A stretch of DNA of 64,000 bases from Pseudoxanthomonas sp. PXM03 (GCF_014852005.1 NZ_JACVAU010000001.1:456001-520000), one strand, 5' to 3'. Positions 26,788 to 35,986 are shown, numbered from the stretch's first letter. The notes: generated from the sequence alone by a model not told the origin. Numbers and translations: made by a program.

Positions 26788-28956
26788 ATGATCGGGCCGC
26801 GCCGGCGCAGCAAGAACCCGCATGCCGAAGCCGACCAGTTCCGTCGGCGTGCGGTGACGGGCTTCGTGGTGGTGGCGCTGTGCCTGATCGGCCTGGGCGC
26901 CTGGTACTTCAAGCTGCAGGTGGTCGACCATGACGACTACGCCACGCGCTCGGAAGCCAACCGCATCCGTCCGCGCCCCGTCGTGCCCGGCCGCGGCGCC
27001 ATCTACGACCGCAACGGACTGCTGCTGGCGGAAAACGTGCCGGCGTTCCGGCTCGACGTCACCCCGGACAAGGTGAAGGAACCGGCGAAGCTGGTGGCCG
27101 AGCTCGGCAGGATCATCGAACTCTCGCCCGAAGACATCGAACGCTTCGAGGCCACCCGCAAGACCACGCGCGGGTTCCGCCCGATCACGCTCAAGCTGCG
27201 TGTGGGCGAGGAGGAAATGGCGCGCTTTGCGGTGGACCGCTGGCGTTATCCGGGCGTCGAACTGGTGCCGTACCTGACCCGGCGCTATCCCTACGGCGAC
27301 CTGTTCGCGCACATCGTCGGCTATGTCGGTCGCGTGGACGAGAAGGACCTCGAGCAACTCGGCGAGATCAATTCCGCGCTGACCCACATCGGCAAGACCG
27401 GCCTGGAGCGCTACTACGACGAGCAGTTGCGCGGGAAGATCGGCTACGAGAAGGTCGAGACCAACGTGGAAGGGCGCGCGCTGCGCGTGGTCGGCCGCGT
27501 GCCGGCGCAGGCGGGCACCGACCTGCGGCTGAGCGTGGACGCGACGCTGCAGCAGGCCATCGTCGATTCGTTCGGCGAGCTGGAAGGGTCGGCCATCGCG
27601 GTCGATCCGCGCACGGGCGAGGTGCTGGCGATGGTCAGCCTGCCCAGCTACGACCCCAACCTGTTCGTCAACGGCATCTCCAGCAAGGACTTCAGGGCGC
27701 TCAACGAGAATCCGTCGCGGCCGCAGTTCAACCGGCTGGTGCTGGGCGGCGTGGCGCCGGGTTCCACGCTGAAGCCGCTGATCGCGCTGGCCGGCCTGGA
27801 CAGCGGCAAGCGCAAGCCGGAGGACACCGTGGTCTCCACGGGCATGTTCTACCTGCCGGGTACGAGTCGCGGCTGGGGCGACGCGAGCCGGCGCGGCCAC
27901 GGGGTGACCGATCTGCGCAAGTCGATCTCGCAATCCGTCAATACGTACTACTACCGTCTCGCGCTGGATCTGGGCATCGAACAGTTCGACCAGTACATGG
28001 AGCATTACGGGTTCGGCGAACCCACGGGCATCGACCTGCGTGGCGAGATCGGCGGGATCCTGCCGTCGCCGCAGGCCAAGCTCAAGGCGCGCAAGGAGCG
28101 CTGGTATCCGGGCGACACGGTGAACGTCGCCATCGGGCAGGGCGACTGGAAGGTCACGCCGTTGCAACTGGTGCGGGCCACGGCCGGCATCGCCAGCGGG
28201 CAGATGCGGCGCCCGCACCTGGTCAGACAGACGCGCGTGGGCTTCGATCGGCCATGGGAACCGACGCCGCAGCCTGCGCCCATCGCCATCAGTCCCAACC
28301 CGGCGAACGTGGAAGTGGTGCGGCTCGGCATGCAGGACACCATGCAGCCGGGCGGCACGGGCTGGCGCGTGGCACAGGGCGCGTCGTACCTCATGGCCGG
28401 CAAGACCGGTACCGCGCAGGTGATCAGCCGTCGCGGTACCGCCGCCGTCGATCCGCGCAGCCTGCCGATGCACCTGCGCCATCGCTCGCTGTTCGTCGGC
28501 TTCGCACCGGCCGACAACCCCACGATCGCCATCGCCATCGCGGTGGAAGGTGGCGGTTACGGCGGCAGCACGGCGGGACCGATGGCGCGCAAGATCTTCG
28601 ATGCGTACCTGCTGGGGAAGATGCCGGAGAAGGAAGCGGTGGAGGGCGGGGAACCGGGAACGGGGAACGGCAATGCTTCACCGAGCCCACCCGTGCCGCA
28701 GGCCACGCCCGCGGTGCCCACTTCACCGGTGTCGCCGCCGACGGGAGCGCCCGCTCAAAGCCCCTCTCCCCGTGGGGGAGGGGTTGGGGTGAGGGTTGGC
28801 GAAGACCGGATGGATGGAGACCCTCATGGGGTGGCCGCGCTCGCACCCGTTCTTTCGCGCATGCACGCCGCAGCGCCTGTCCCGACCCTCACCCCAACCC
28901 CTCTCCCGAGGGGAGAGGGGCTTGAGGCGGCGTCGACGGAAAGGCGTCCAGCATGA
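26788..28956 (+). CDS. mrdA: Penicillin-binding protein 2 with repeat-derived C-terminal extension
   Basis: Elongation-specific class B transpeptidase of 722 residues, about 90 longer than E. coli PBP2. A transmembrane anchor lies near 28-50 and the PBP dimerisation domain at about 70-230. The transpeptidase domain has Ser326 (GSTLKP), SxN (SQSVNTYYY) and KTG (AGKTGTAQ, Lys539). The normal fold ends near residue 615. Past that comes EPGTGNGN, encoded by a half repeat near 28648, and from about 657 the in-frame repeat pair 28757-28923 gives QSPSPRGGGVGVRV and LTPTPLPRGEG, matching the MreC tail. rodA overlaps the stop (ATGA). Confidence 0.95.
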   Translation: MIGPRRRSKNPHAEADQFRRRAVTGFVVVALCLIGLGAWYFKLQVVDHDDYATRSEANRIRPRPVVPGRGAIYDRNGLLLAENVPAFRLDVTPDKVKEPAKLVAELGRIIELSPEDIERFEATRKTTRGFRPITLKLRVGEEEMARFAVDRWRYPGVELVPYLTRRYPYGDLFAHIVGYVGRVDEKDLEQLGEINSALTHIGKTGLERYYDEQLRGKIGYEKVETNVEGRALRVVGRVPAQAGTDLRLSVDATLQQAIVDSFGELEGSAIAVDPRTGEVLAMVSLPSYDPNLFVNGISSKDFRALNENPSRPQFNRLVLGGVAPGSTLKPLIALAGLDSGKRKPEDTVVSTGMFYLPGTSRGWGDASRRGHGVTDLRKSISQSVNTYYYRLALDLGIEQFDQYMEHYGFGEPTGIDLRGEIGGILPSPQAKLKARKERWYPGDTVNVAIGQGDWKVTPLQLVRATAGIASGQMRRPHLVRQTRVGFDRPWEPTPQPAPIAISPNPANVEVVRLGMQDTMQPGGTGWRVAQGASYLMAGKTGTAQVISRRGTAAVDPRSLPMHLRHRSLFVGFAPADNPTIAIAIAVEGGGYGGSTAGPMARKIFDAYLLGKMPEKEAVEGGEPGTGNGNASPSPPVPQATPAVPTSPVSPPTGAPAQSPSPRGGGVGVRVGEDRMDGDPHGVAALAPVLSRMHAAAPVPTLTPTPLPRGEGLEAASTERRPA
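28757..28923. repeat. REPIN-like repeat pair within mrdA
   Basis: Left unit at 28757-28795 (CCCCTCTCCCCGTGGGGGAG then GGGTTGGGGTGAGGG) and inverted right unit at 28884-28923 (CCCTCACCCCAACCCCTCTC then CCGAGGGGAGAGGGG). Orientation and frame are the same as in mreC. Confidence 0.85.
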
Positions 28957-30089
28957 CCGACCTGCTGCGCTGGGGCTTCGACCTGCTGCGCCATCTGCTG
29001 CGCACGCTCGATTGGCCGTTGCTGGGAGCGCTGGTCGCCTTGATGGCGATCGGCCTGGCGGTGCTGTACAGCGCCGGCGGCGAAGCGCTGGGTGCGCGCC
29101 TGATGCTGGCGCAGGGCGTGCGCTTCGGCGTCGGCCTGGCCGCCATGTGGGCACTGTCGCGCGTCACGCCGGTGCGGTTGCGCGCGTGGACACCCGGCGT
29201 GTTCGCGGTGGCGCTGGTGCCGCTGGTGCTGGTGCTGTTCATCGGCACGGGCAAGCACGGTGCGCACTGGATCGACCTGAAGGTCTTCTACCTGCAGCCC
29301 TCCGAACTGTTGAAGATCGCGTTGCCGATGATGCTGGCGTGGTACCTGCATCGCGAGCCGCTGCCACCGGGCTGGCGAACGACCTTCGTGTCGGCGCTGC
29401 TGATCGGGTTGCCGACCGGCCTGATCCTGATGCAGCCGGACTTCGGCACGGCGATGCTGGTCGCTGCGAGCGGTGTATTCGGCCTGTACCTCGCGGGGCT
29501 GTCGTGGTGGTGGTTCATCACGGCGGGCGTACTGGGCGGCACGGCGGTGGGCCTGGTGATGTTCGCGCCGATCTCGTGGTTCTCGTTCCTGCGCGAGTAC
29601 CAGCAGAACCGCATCCTGACCTTCCGCGACCCCGAGAACGATCCGCTCGGCGCGGGCTGGAACATCCTGCAGTCGAAGATCGCGATCGGCGGCGGCGGCT
29701 GGACCGGCAAGGGCTGGGGGCAGGGCTCGCAGTCGCACCTGGATTACCTGCCGGAGCACACCACCGACTTCATCTTTTCGGTGCTGTCCGAAGAGTTCGG
29801 CTGGGCCGGCGTGGCCACGGTGCTGGCGCTCTATCTGTTCGTGGTGGGGCGCTGCCTGTGGATTGCGATGGACGCGCGCGACACGTATTCGCGCCTGCTC
29901 GCCGGCACGCTGGGGATGGCGCTGTTCGTCTACGTCATCGTCAACGGCGGCATGGTGTCCGGCCTGTTGCCTGTGGTCGGCGTGCCGATGCCGCTGCTGA
30001 GTTACGGTGGCACGTCTGCGGTATCGCTGCTCGCGGGCCTGGGACTGGTGATGGCGGTGCGCGCGCACCGGCCCGTGCACGGGTATTGA
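28953..30089 (+). CDS. rodA: Rod shape-determining glycosyltransferase RodA
   Basis: SEDS-family peptidoglycan polymerase of 378 residues, partner of PBP2 in cell elongation, with about ten membrane helices. Conserved parts: WIDLKVFYLQPSELLKI, MQPDFGTAMLV (catalytic Asp), GWNILQSKIAIGGGGWTGKG and LPEHTTDFIFSVLSEEFGW. It starts by ATGA overlap with mrdA. mltB follows after 61 bases with its own probable -10. Confidence 0.97.
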   Translation: MTDLLRWGFDLLRHLLRTLDWPLLGALVALMAIGLAVLYSAGGEALGARLMLAQGVRFGVGLAAMWALSRVTPVRLRAWTPGVFAVALVPLVLVLFIGTGKHGAHWIDLKVFYLQPSELLKIALPMMLAWYLHREPLPPGWRTTFVSALLIGLPTGLILMQPDFGTAMLVAASGVFGLYLAGLSWWWFITAGVLGGTAVGLVMFAPISWFSFLREYQQNRILTFRDPENDPLGAGWNILQSKIAIGGGGWTGKGWGQGSQSHLDYLPEHTTDFIFSVLSEEFGWAGVATVLALYLFVVGRCLWIAMDARDTYSRLLAGTLGMALFVYVIVNGGMVSGLLPVVGVPMPLLSYGGTSAVSLLAGLGLVMAVRAHRPVHGY

Positions 30090-30134
30090 TGCCGCATCAC
30101 GACGTGCTCTGTTCACCCTGCCCGCAAAATCGCG

Positions 30135-30151
30135 TGCTACCCTCGCGCCGA
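30135..30151 (+). promoter_or_regulatory. Extended -10 just before mltB
   Basis: TGC-TACCCT at 30135-30143 is an extended -10-like element, followed by seven bases and the ATG at 30151. It would give a leaderless or near-leaderless mltB transcript. Confidence 0.4.
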
Positions 30152-31287
30152 TGATGCGACACGCACTTTCCTCTCTGCTGGTGCTGGGCCTTGCGTCCTG
30201 CGCCACACCGCAACCGCCGCCGGCTTCTTCGGCGACTCCCTCCGCTCCTGCTCCGACGACGCCCGCCGAAACCTCGATCGAGCGCGTCGCCGAGGTGCCC
30301 GCCGAGGTGCTGAAGCCGGTCGACTTTCCCACCGCGCGCGCGCAGTTCGTGCGCGATACCGCGGCGAAGTACGGCATCGCACCCGCCGAGATCGAGGCCA
30401 CGCTGGCCAAGGCGCAGTTCCTGGACAGCGTGGTGGCCGCGATGTCGCGTCCCGCCGAGCGGGTGAAGCCGTGGAGCGAGTACCGCGTCGGCTTCCTTAC
30501 GCAGGCGCGCATCGATGGTGGCCGCACGTTCATCGCCGAGCACCGCGATGAACTGGCCCGCGTCGAACAGCAATACGGCGTGCCCGCCGAAGTGATCGTG
30601 TCGATCATCGGCGTGGAGACCAACTACGGCGGCTTCACCGGTCGCCACAAGGTGCTGGATGCGCTGTACACACTGGCATTCCGTTATCCGCGCAGCGGCA
30701 ATCCCGAGCGCGCGGCCTACGAACACCGTCGCGAGCAGTTCTTCCGCGACGAACTGGCGCAGCTGTTCGCGCTGGGTCGCGAGGAGAAGCTCGACATCGC
30801 CTCGCTGACCGGCAGCTATGCCGGCGCGATGGGGCTGGGCCAGTTCATGCCATCCAGCTACCGCGAGTTCGCGGTGGATGGCAACGGCGACGGTCGCCGC
30901 GACTTGTTCACCACGTATCCGGACATTTTCGCGTCCATCGCCAACTACTTCCGCAAGAAGGGCGGCGAACGCGGCGGCTGGGTGCCGGGCGGTGCGGTGG
31001 TCGCACGTGCGCAGTTGCAGCCGGGCTTCGCCGAGTTCAATCCGGAAACGTGGACGCCCGACTACACGCTGGCGCAGCTGGCGGAGAAGGGCTATCGCCC
31101 GCTCGATCCCGTCGCCCCCGACGCCACCGCCACGCTGGTACAGCTGGATGGCGCCGACGGCAAGCAGTACTGGCTGGGCTTCCAGAACTACTACGCGATC
31201 ACGCGCTACAACAATTCGAAGATGTACGCGATGGCCGTGCACCAGCTGTCGCAGGCCATCGCGGGCCGCGAGATCCCGTCGGCATGA
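30151..31287 (+). CDS. mltB: Membrane-bound lytic murein transglycosylase B
   Basis: Outer-membrane lipoprotein of 378 residues that cleaves the glycan strands of peptidoglycan to 1,6-anhydro ends. The lipobox is LASC (Cys about 17), followed by a Pro/Ala-rich linker. The catalytic Glu156 lies in IIGVETNYGG and the SLT fold segment is SYAGAMGLGQFMPSSYREF. A second ATG at 30154 is an alternative start. It follows rodA and its stop overlaps the next lipoprotein gene by ATGA. Confidence 0.93.
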   Translation: MMRHALSSLLVLGLASCATPQPPPASSATPSAPAPTTPAETSIERVAEVPAEVLKPVDFPTARAQFVRDTAAKYGIAPAEIEATLAKAQFLDSVVAAMSRPAERVKPWSEYRVGFLTQARIDGGRTFIAEHRDELARVEQQYGVPAEVIVSIIGVETNYGGFTGRHKVLDALYTLAFRYPRSGNPERAAYEHRREQFFRDELAQLFALGREEKLDIASLTGSYAGAMGLGQFMPSSYREFAVDGNGDGRRDLFTTYPDIFASIANYFRKKGGERGGWVPGGAVVARAQLQPGFAEFNPETWTPDYTLAQLAEKGYRPLDPVAPDATATLVQLDGADGKQYWLGFQNYYAITRYNNSKMYAMAVHQLSQAIAGREIPSA

Positions 31288-32456
31288 AGTGGCTGGCATT
31301 GCCCGTGCTGGCAGTGGCCCTGGCCGCGTGCGGCACGGCGCCGAAGAAGTCCCCGTCGCCTTCCGCAACCGGCGGTGCGGTCCGGCCGTCGCCGACGGCG
31401 CCTTCGCCCACCGTCGCCGGCAAGGACTGCTCGCGTTACGCCCCGGCCCGGGAAAACCTGGCCACGCGCGGCGACTACACCGCAGGCGGTCTCTACAAGC
31501 CGGGCGTGTCGGATACCACGCCGGACCATGTGCCGGACCTGGACTGCATCCGCGAACCCGTCGTCACCGCCGAGGCGCGCTCGCGCGTGGGCAACAAGTC
31601 GCCCTACTCGGTGCTCGGCAAGCAGTACCGGGTGCTCGACCGCGTCGATGGCTACGTGGAGCAGGGCACGGCGTCGTACTACGGCAACAAGTTCCACGGC
31701 CGCCGCACCTCCAACCAGGAGGTGTACGACATGTACGCCTACAGCGCGGCGCACAAGTCGCTGCCGCTACCCAGCTTCGCCCGCGTCACCAACCTGGACA
31801 ACGGCAAGTCGGTGGTGGTGCGGGTGAACGATCGCGGGCCGTTTCACGAAGGCCGCGTGATCGACCTCAGCTATGCAGCGGCCGTGCGCCTGGGCATCAC
31901 CCAGCGCGGCACCGGACGTGTCGAGGTGCGCGCACTGACGCCGGACGACAGCACGCTGGCCACCGCGCCCGCGCCTTCCGCGATGGATCATCTGGTCGGA
32001 CGTTTGCCGCAGGACACCGCGCGCTACCACGTGCCTGCCAAGCCGGGTGATGCGCCGAGTGCGGCCGGCTTCGAAGCGTGGATGAAGGCCAACGGCGTGC
32101 GCGTGGCGTCCGGCAAGCCCGGGGCATCGGTGGCATCCCCGGTTTCCAGCGTCGCGTCGCCGCCGCAGCCGGTACAGGCCGCGACAGCGCCGGCTGGTGC
32201 CGCCGCGGAATCGGCATCACCGCCCTCCGCTCTGCAACTGCAGGTCGCCAGCTTCTCAAGCCGCGACAACGCGGACCGGGCACTGGCACGCCTCGCGGCG
32301 GCCGGCATCGTCGATGCGCGGCTCAGCGACGTCCCCGGCCAGGGCCGCACGCTGTGGCGCCTGCGCGTGGGTGCACCCGATGTCGCCACGGCGGAAGTCC
32401 TCGCCGGCAGGATCGCGAGCCTGGGTTTCGGCCGCCCGCAGGTGGTCCGCGAGTAA
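31284..32456 (+). CDS. rlpA: RlpA-family septal lytic transglycosylase lipoprotein
   Basis: Lipoprotein of 390 residues that acts on denuded glycan at division septa. The lipobox is LAAC (Cys about 16). The double-psi beta-barrel has GTASYYGNKFHGRRTSN and VNDRGPFHEGRVIDLS, which includes the likely catalytic Asp. A Pro/Ala linker leads to a C-terminal SPOR domain (LQLQVASFSSRDNADRAL) that binds denuded peptidoglycan. The start overlaps mltB (ATGA). dacA follows about 120 bases later. Confidence 0.93.
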   Translation: MKWLALPVLAVALAACGTAPKKSPSPSATGGAVRPSPTAPSPTVAGKDCSRYAPARENLATRGDYTAGGLYKPGVSDTTPDHVPDLDCIREPVVTAEARSRVGNKSPYSVLGKQYRVLDRVDGYVEQGTASYYGNKFHGRRTSNQEVYDMYAYSAAHKSLPLPSFARVTNLDNGKSVVVRVNDRGPFHEGRVIDLSYAAAVRLGITQRGTGRVEVRALTPDDSTLATAPAPSAMDHLVGRLPQDTARYHVPAKPGDAPSAAGFEAWMKANGVRVASGKPGASVASPVSSVASPPQPVQAATAPAGAAAESASPPSALQLQVASFSSRDNADRALARLAAAGIVDARLSDVPGQGRTLWRLRVGAPDVATAEVLAGRIASLGFGRPQVVRE

Positions 32457-32519
32457 CCCTGCAAGCCGCCTGTTCGCCGGTTTTTACGTCTTTCCAACCC
32501 AACCCGCGGCCGGCCTCCC

Positions 32520-32564
32520 TACAATGATCGCCTTGAATCGTCAGGCCCACGGCCTCGCCAGGAG
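32520..32564 (+). promoter_or_regulatory. Putative promoter -10 and RBS of dacA
   Basis: TACAAT at 32520-32525 is a good -10; no convincing -35 lies at 17 bases. The predicted leader of about 45 bases has an SD CCAGGAG (32558-32564) ten bases before the ATG at 32575. An in-frame ATG at 32524 lies inside the -10 and is therefore disfavoured. Confidence 0.4.
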
Positions 32565-32574
32565 TTTTCCGCCG

Positions 32575-33777
32575 ATGAAGTTCCGTTTCGTCCTTGCCGC
32601 GCTCGCGACCACCGCCATGGGCCTGGCCATCGCCCAGACCCCGGCGCCGACTCCGCAACCCGCCGCCGCACCGGCGTCCGCTGCCGTGGCCATCCCGCCC
32701 GCGCCCACGCCCACCGCTACTGCCTGGGTGCTGATGGACTACATCACCGGCCAGGTATTGGCGGGCGAGAACTACAACGAGCGCGTCGAACCGGCCAGCA
32801 TCACCAAGGTCATGACCTCGTACGTGCTGGCGGCCGAACAGAAGAACGGCAAGATCAAGCCCACCGACCAGGTGATGATGAGCGAGCGCGCCTGGCGCGA
32901 GGGCGGCGCCGGCACCGATGGCAGCTACAGCGGGTTCGCCGTCAACAAGACCGCATCGCTGCTGGACATGGAGACCGGCATGGCTGTCCAGTCCGGCAAC
33001 GACGCCGCCATTGCGCTGGCCGAACATGCCGCCGGCAGCCAGGAAGCCTTCGCGGCGCTGATGAACAACTACGCCGCGCAGATCGGCATGAAGGGTTCGC
33101 ATTTCGCCAACGCGCATGGCCTGTCGGCACCGGAGCACTACTCCACTGCGTACGATCTGGCCCTGCTGGGGCGCGCGCTGATCCGCGAATACCCCGAGCA
33201 GTACGCCTTCAACAAGATCAAGGAGTTCACGGTCGGCGCCATCACCCAGCCGAACCGCAATCTGCTGCTGTGGCGCGACCCCAGCGTCGACGGCATCAAG
33301 ACCGGCCACCATTCCGCTGCCGGCTACTGCCTGATGAGCTCGGCCAAGCGCGGCGACCAGCGCCTGATCGCGGTGGTGATGGGTTCCACGTCCGAGAAGC
33401 AGCGCGCCGACGACAGCCTGGCGCTGTTGAACTGGGGCTTCCGCTTCTACGAGACGCACCGCCTGTACGAGCCCGGCAAGGCCATCGCCACCCAGCGCGT
33501 GTGGAAGGGCAAGACCAAGGACGTGCAGCTGGGCGTGGCGCAGCCGATGCTGGTCAGCGTCCCGCGCGGCCGCTACGACGACCTGAAGCCGACCATGGAC
33601 GTGCCGAAGACACTGGTGGCACCGATCACCGCAGGCCAGGCCATCGGCACGGTGAAGGTCACGCTGGACGGCAAGGTGGTCGCGCAGTCGCCGCTGGTGG
33701 CGATCACCGCCATCGAGGAAGCCGGCTTCTTCAAGCGCCTGTGGGACGCCTTCTGGATGTGGTGGGAGTCGGAGTGA
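32575..33777 (+). CDS. dacA: D-alanyl-D-alanine carboxypeptidase (PBP5/6 type)
   Basis: Low-molecular-mass penicillin-binding protein of 400 residues that trims the terminal D-Ala of muropeptides in the periplasm. A signal peptide (ending AIAQ) is followed by a Pro/Ala linker. Active-site motifs: Ser75 in SITK, SGN at 140-142 and KTG at 242. The PBP5 C-terminal beta domain and the amphipathic membrane anchor FFKRLWDAFWMWWESE complete the protein. dacA or dacC would both fit as the name. A strong terminator follows. Confidence 0.95.
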   Translation: MKFRFVLAALATTAMGLAIAQTPAPTPQPAAAPASAAVAIPPAPTPTATAWVLMDYITGQVLAGENYNERVEPASITKVMTSYVLAAEQKNGKIKPTDQVMMSERAWREGGAGTDGSYSGFAVNKTASLLDMETGMAVQSGNDAAIALAEHAAGSQEAFAALMNNYAAQIGMKGSHFANAHGLSAPEHYSTAYDLALLGRALIREYPEQYAFNKIKEFTVGAITQPNRNLLLWRDPSVDGIKTGHHSAAGYCLMSSAKRGDQRLIAVVMGSTSEKQRADDSLALLNWGFRFYETHRLYEPGKAIATQRVWKGKTKDVQLGVAQPMLVSVPRGRYDDLKPTMDVPKTLVAPITAGQAIGTVKVTLDGKVVAQSPLVAITAIEEAGFFKRLWDAFWMWWESE

Positions 33778-33798
33778 TCCGCCACGCGCCATGACGAC

Positions 33799-33832
33799 GA
33801 AGAAGCCGGCGGAAGCCGGCTTCTTCATTTCC
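33799..33832. terminator. Bidirectional terminator between dacA and the EamA gene
   Basis: A perfect 12-bp stem GAAGAAGCCGGC (33799-33810), GGAA loop and its complement (33815-33826), then ATTTCCC. It lies between convergent genes ending at 33777 (+) and 33836 (-). Confidence 0.8.
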
Positions 33833-33835
33833 CGC

Positions 33836-34708
33836 TCAGCGCATGCCCGCGGCGATCAAGCCTATCGCCAGGATGGCCAGCGGGATGGCCAGCAGATTAA
33901 GGCGGCTCAGACGTTCGCCGAAACCGAGCATGCCCACCAGCGTGCCCAGCAGCACCACGCCGATGTTCATCATCGAGAACACCACCGCCGGGTTCTCCGG
34001 CAATGCGCGGTGGGCCTTCACGTAGAACAGGATGTTGGCGAAGTTCAGTGTGCCCAGCAGCAGGCCGCTGGCAAGCGCAGCACCGGTCAGCGCGATCCGC
34101 CCACGCCAGGCACGCAGCATCTGCACGGCCAGCATCACCACGAAAGCCGCGACGAAAGCCACCTGCAGCGAGGCGGCAAAGGGCGTGCCCGCGGCGGAAA
34201 GACGCTTCAACAGCACGTCGACGCTCGCATAGCCCATCAGTACGAGCAGCGGCAACGCCCAGCCGGTCCAGCCCGCGTCTGCATCGTTGGCCGGCCCGTG
34301 TCGCGGGCGCAGCACCAGCATGGCGATGGCCACCACGCCGAGGACGAGGCCGATGATCCTCAGGCTGTCCACGCGTTCGCCGAACCACAGGAACGCCGCC
34401 AGCAGCGACAGCACCAGCGACATCCGTTGCGCCACGTCGGTGCGCACGATGCCCGCGGCGCGCACGGACGCCGACAGCGCCAGGAAGATGCCGGGCAGCA
34501 ACAGGGCCAGCAGGGCCAGTTCCACGTGCGGCGCGCCGGCACGCGACAGGGCTGCCAGCGGCGGGTCCAGCAGCGCGAAGCACAACAACGACGCGGCCAG
34601 GTAGTTCCAGGTGATGCCCTGGGCGATATCGATGCCGCGCCGCAGCATCAGCTTGAGCAGGACCGAGACCAGGACGCTGCAGACGATGCTGATGAGCAGG
34701 TAGGACAC
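33836..34708 (-). CDS. EamA/DMT-superfamily transporter
   Basis: Inner-membrane permease of 290 residues from a GTG start at 34708 with about ten predicted helices in two EamA-like halves. Segments such as RMSLVLSLLAAFLWFGERVDSLR and MMNIGVVLLGTLVGMLGFGERLS are the conserved inter-helix FGE motifs. Substrates in this superfamily are small metabolites, often exported; nothing here narrows it. It is convergent with dacA and divergent from the CsgG-like gene. Confidence 0.82.
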   Translation of the reverse strand: MSYLLISIVCSVLVSVLLKLMLRRGIDIAQGITWNYLAASLLCFALLDPPLAALSRAGAPHVELALLALLLPGIFLALSASVRAAGIVRTDVAQRMSLVLSLLAAFLWFGERVDSLRIIGLVLGVVAIAMLVLRPRHGPANDADAGWTGWALPLLVLMGYASVDVLLKRLSAAGTPFAASLQVAFVAAFVVMLAVQMLRAWRGRIALTGAALASGLLLGTLNFANILFYVKAHRALPENPAVVFSMMNIGVVLLGTLVGMLGFGERLSRLNLLAIPLAILAIGLIAAGMR

Positions 34709-34926
34709 GGCCGGACTCGCGGGAGGGGAGCGGATTATGGCGCAAGGCGCGCATCGGCCATCATGCTGCGCGGCTGGCCGCAGCCAGTCACATTTCTCGT
34801 GCCTACCGGGGAACATGGCCGCCATGGCCTATCATCGAGGCGGGGACAACGGCACACGTGCCGTGGCGCCCCCGCATCGACGGAATGCCCTCGCATGGGG
34901 CGACAACCTTTCAAGGAGATAGACGA

Positions 34927-35886
34927 GTGAACAGGGGAACGAACAACACGCTCCGCATCGCAGTGGGCATGCTGGCCATCGCCGCCACGCTGCCTGCCTT
35001 CGCGCAGCGCCAGAGCGCGCAGGACCAGCGCAAGCAGCAGATGGCCGAGATCCCGACCTGCAGCAAGCCGCTGGGTTCGATCTCGGTGATCGAACCGGAG
35101 GACGGTGTGAACTGGTGGAGCGGCCAGCAGCTGCCGGCGCCATCGAAGCTGATCAAGGTCTTCGTCAACAAGTCGCGCTGCTTCACCCTTGTCGATCGCG
35201 GCGTGGGCATGGGCGCGGCGATGGCCGAGCGCGAGCTGGCGGCCAGCGGCGAGCTGCGCAACCGCTCCAACATCGGCAAGGGCCAGATCCGCGCCGCCGA
35301 CTACGTGCTGGTGCCCGACCTGATCTCGCAGAACAGCAATGCCGGCGGCAATGCGATCAGCGGCCTGCTCGGGGGTCTGGTGGGGGGCAACCTCGGCCGC
35401 GCCGTCGGTGGGCTGGACTTCAAGAAGAAGACCGCCGATGTGGTGCTGACGGTCACCGACGTGCGTTCGTCCGAGCAGGTCGCCATGGCCGAAGGCAGCG
35501 CCAAGAAGACCGACATCGGCTGGGGTGCCGGTGGCAGCCTGTTCACGGGCAGCCACTGGGGCGGCGGCGGCGCCAGCGGCTATGCCAACACCGAAATCGG
35601 CCAGGTCATCACGCTGGCCTACCTGCAGGCGTACACCAACCTGGTGACCGAGCTGGGCGGCCTGTCCGGCAACGCGTCCGCGTCCAACGCCCAGCAGGCA
35701 GTGGAGATGACCAAGCCGGGCCGCCTGTTCGCCAATCCCAAGGGCACCGGCAAGGCCGTGCGCGACCTCGACCCCGGCATGCTGCTGTATCCCACCGGCA
35801 ACAAGGACGGGATGATGTGGGAAGTGGAGGACGAGCTGGGCAACAAGGGGTGGGTGTCGTCCAGCCTGGTGCAGCTGGCGCGCTGA
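34927..35886 (+). CDS. CsgG/HfaB-family envelope protein
   Basis: Exported protein of 319 residues with the CsgG fold: the segment CFTLVDRGVGMGAAMAERE, a Gly-rich turn region, and VLTVTDVRSSEQVAMAEG, then ITLAYLQAYTNLV. CsgG forms the curli secretion pore and HfaB anchors holdfast, but this one has a type I signal (ending AFAQ) without a lipobox and no curli genes nearby. A C-terminal region (LLYPTGNKDGMMW to WVSSSLVQL) looks like an SH3-type extension. The start is GTG 34927 with SD AAGGAG at 34914-34919. Whether it forms a pore is not known. Confidence 0.78.
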   Translation: MNRGTNNTLRIAVGMLAIAATLPAFAQRQSAQDQRKQQMAEIPTCSKPLGSISVIEPEDGVNWWSGQQLPAPSKLIKVFVNKSRCFTLVDRGVGMGAAMAERELAASGELRNRSNIGKGQIRAADYVLVPDLISQNSNAGGNAISGLLGGLVGGNLGRAVGGLDFKKKTADVVLTVTDVRSSEQVAMAEGSAKKTDIGWGAGGSLFTGSHWGGGGASGYANTEIGQVITLAYLQAYTNLVTELGGLSGNASASNAQQAVEMTKPGRLFANPKGTGKAVRDLDPGMLLYPTGNKDGMMWEVEDELGNKGWVSSSLVQLAR

Positions 35887-35906
35887 ACCAGCTGCCGCAT
35901 GCATAC

Positions 35907-35935
35907 GAAGGGCCGCGAAAGCGGCCCTTCTTCGT
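35907..35935 (+). terminator. Rho-independent terminator after the CsgG-like gene
   Basis: A perfect 10-bp stem GAAGGGCCGC (35907-35916), GAAA tetraloop, and complement (35921-35930), followed by TTCGTTCC. Confidence 0.75.
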
Positions 35936-35951
35936 TCCGGGGGGCCACGGC

Positions 35952-35980
35952 TTGGCTTTCCCGCCCGCCATCCCAATAAT
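35952..35980 (+). promoter_or_regulatory. Sigma-70-type promoter of ybeD-lipB
   Basis: TTGGCT at 35952-35957, a 17-base spacer and AATAAT at 35975-35980, then six bases and the ATG at 35987. Spacing is optimal, and the start would fall at the initiation codon. Confidence 0.6.
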
Positions 35981-35986
35981 TCCCGC

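Noticed and set aside
34709..34926. GTGACTGGC on the minus strand near the EamA start, resembling part of a ZTP aptamer
   Set aside because: The GGGAAG and CGCCTGGGCA partners are absent, so it is a chance 9-mer.
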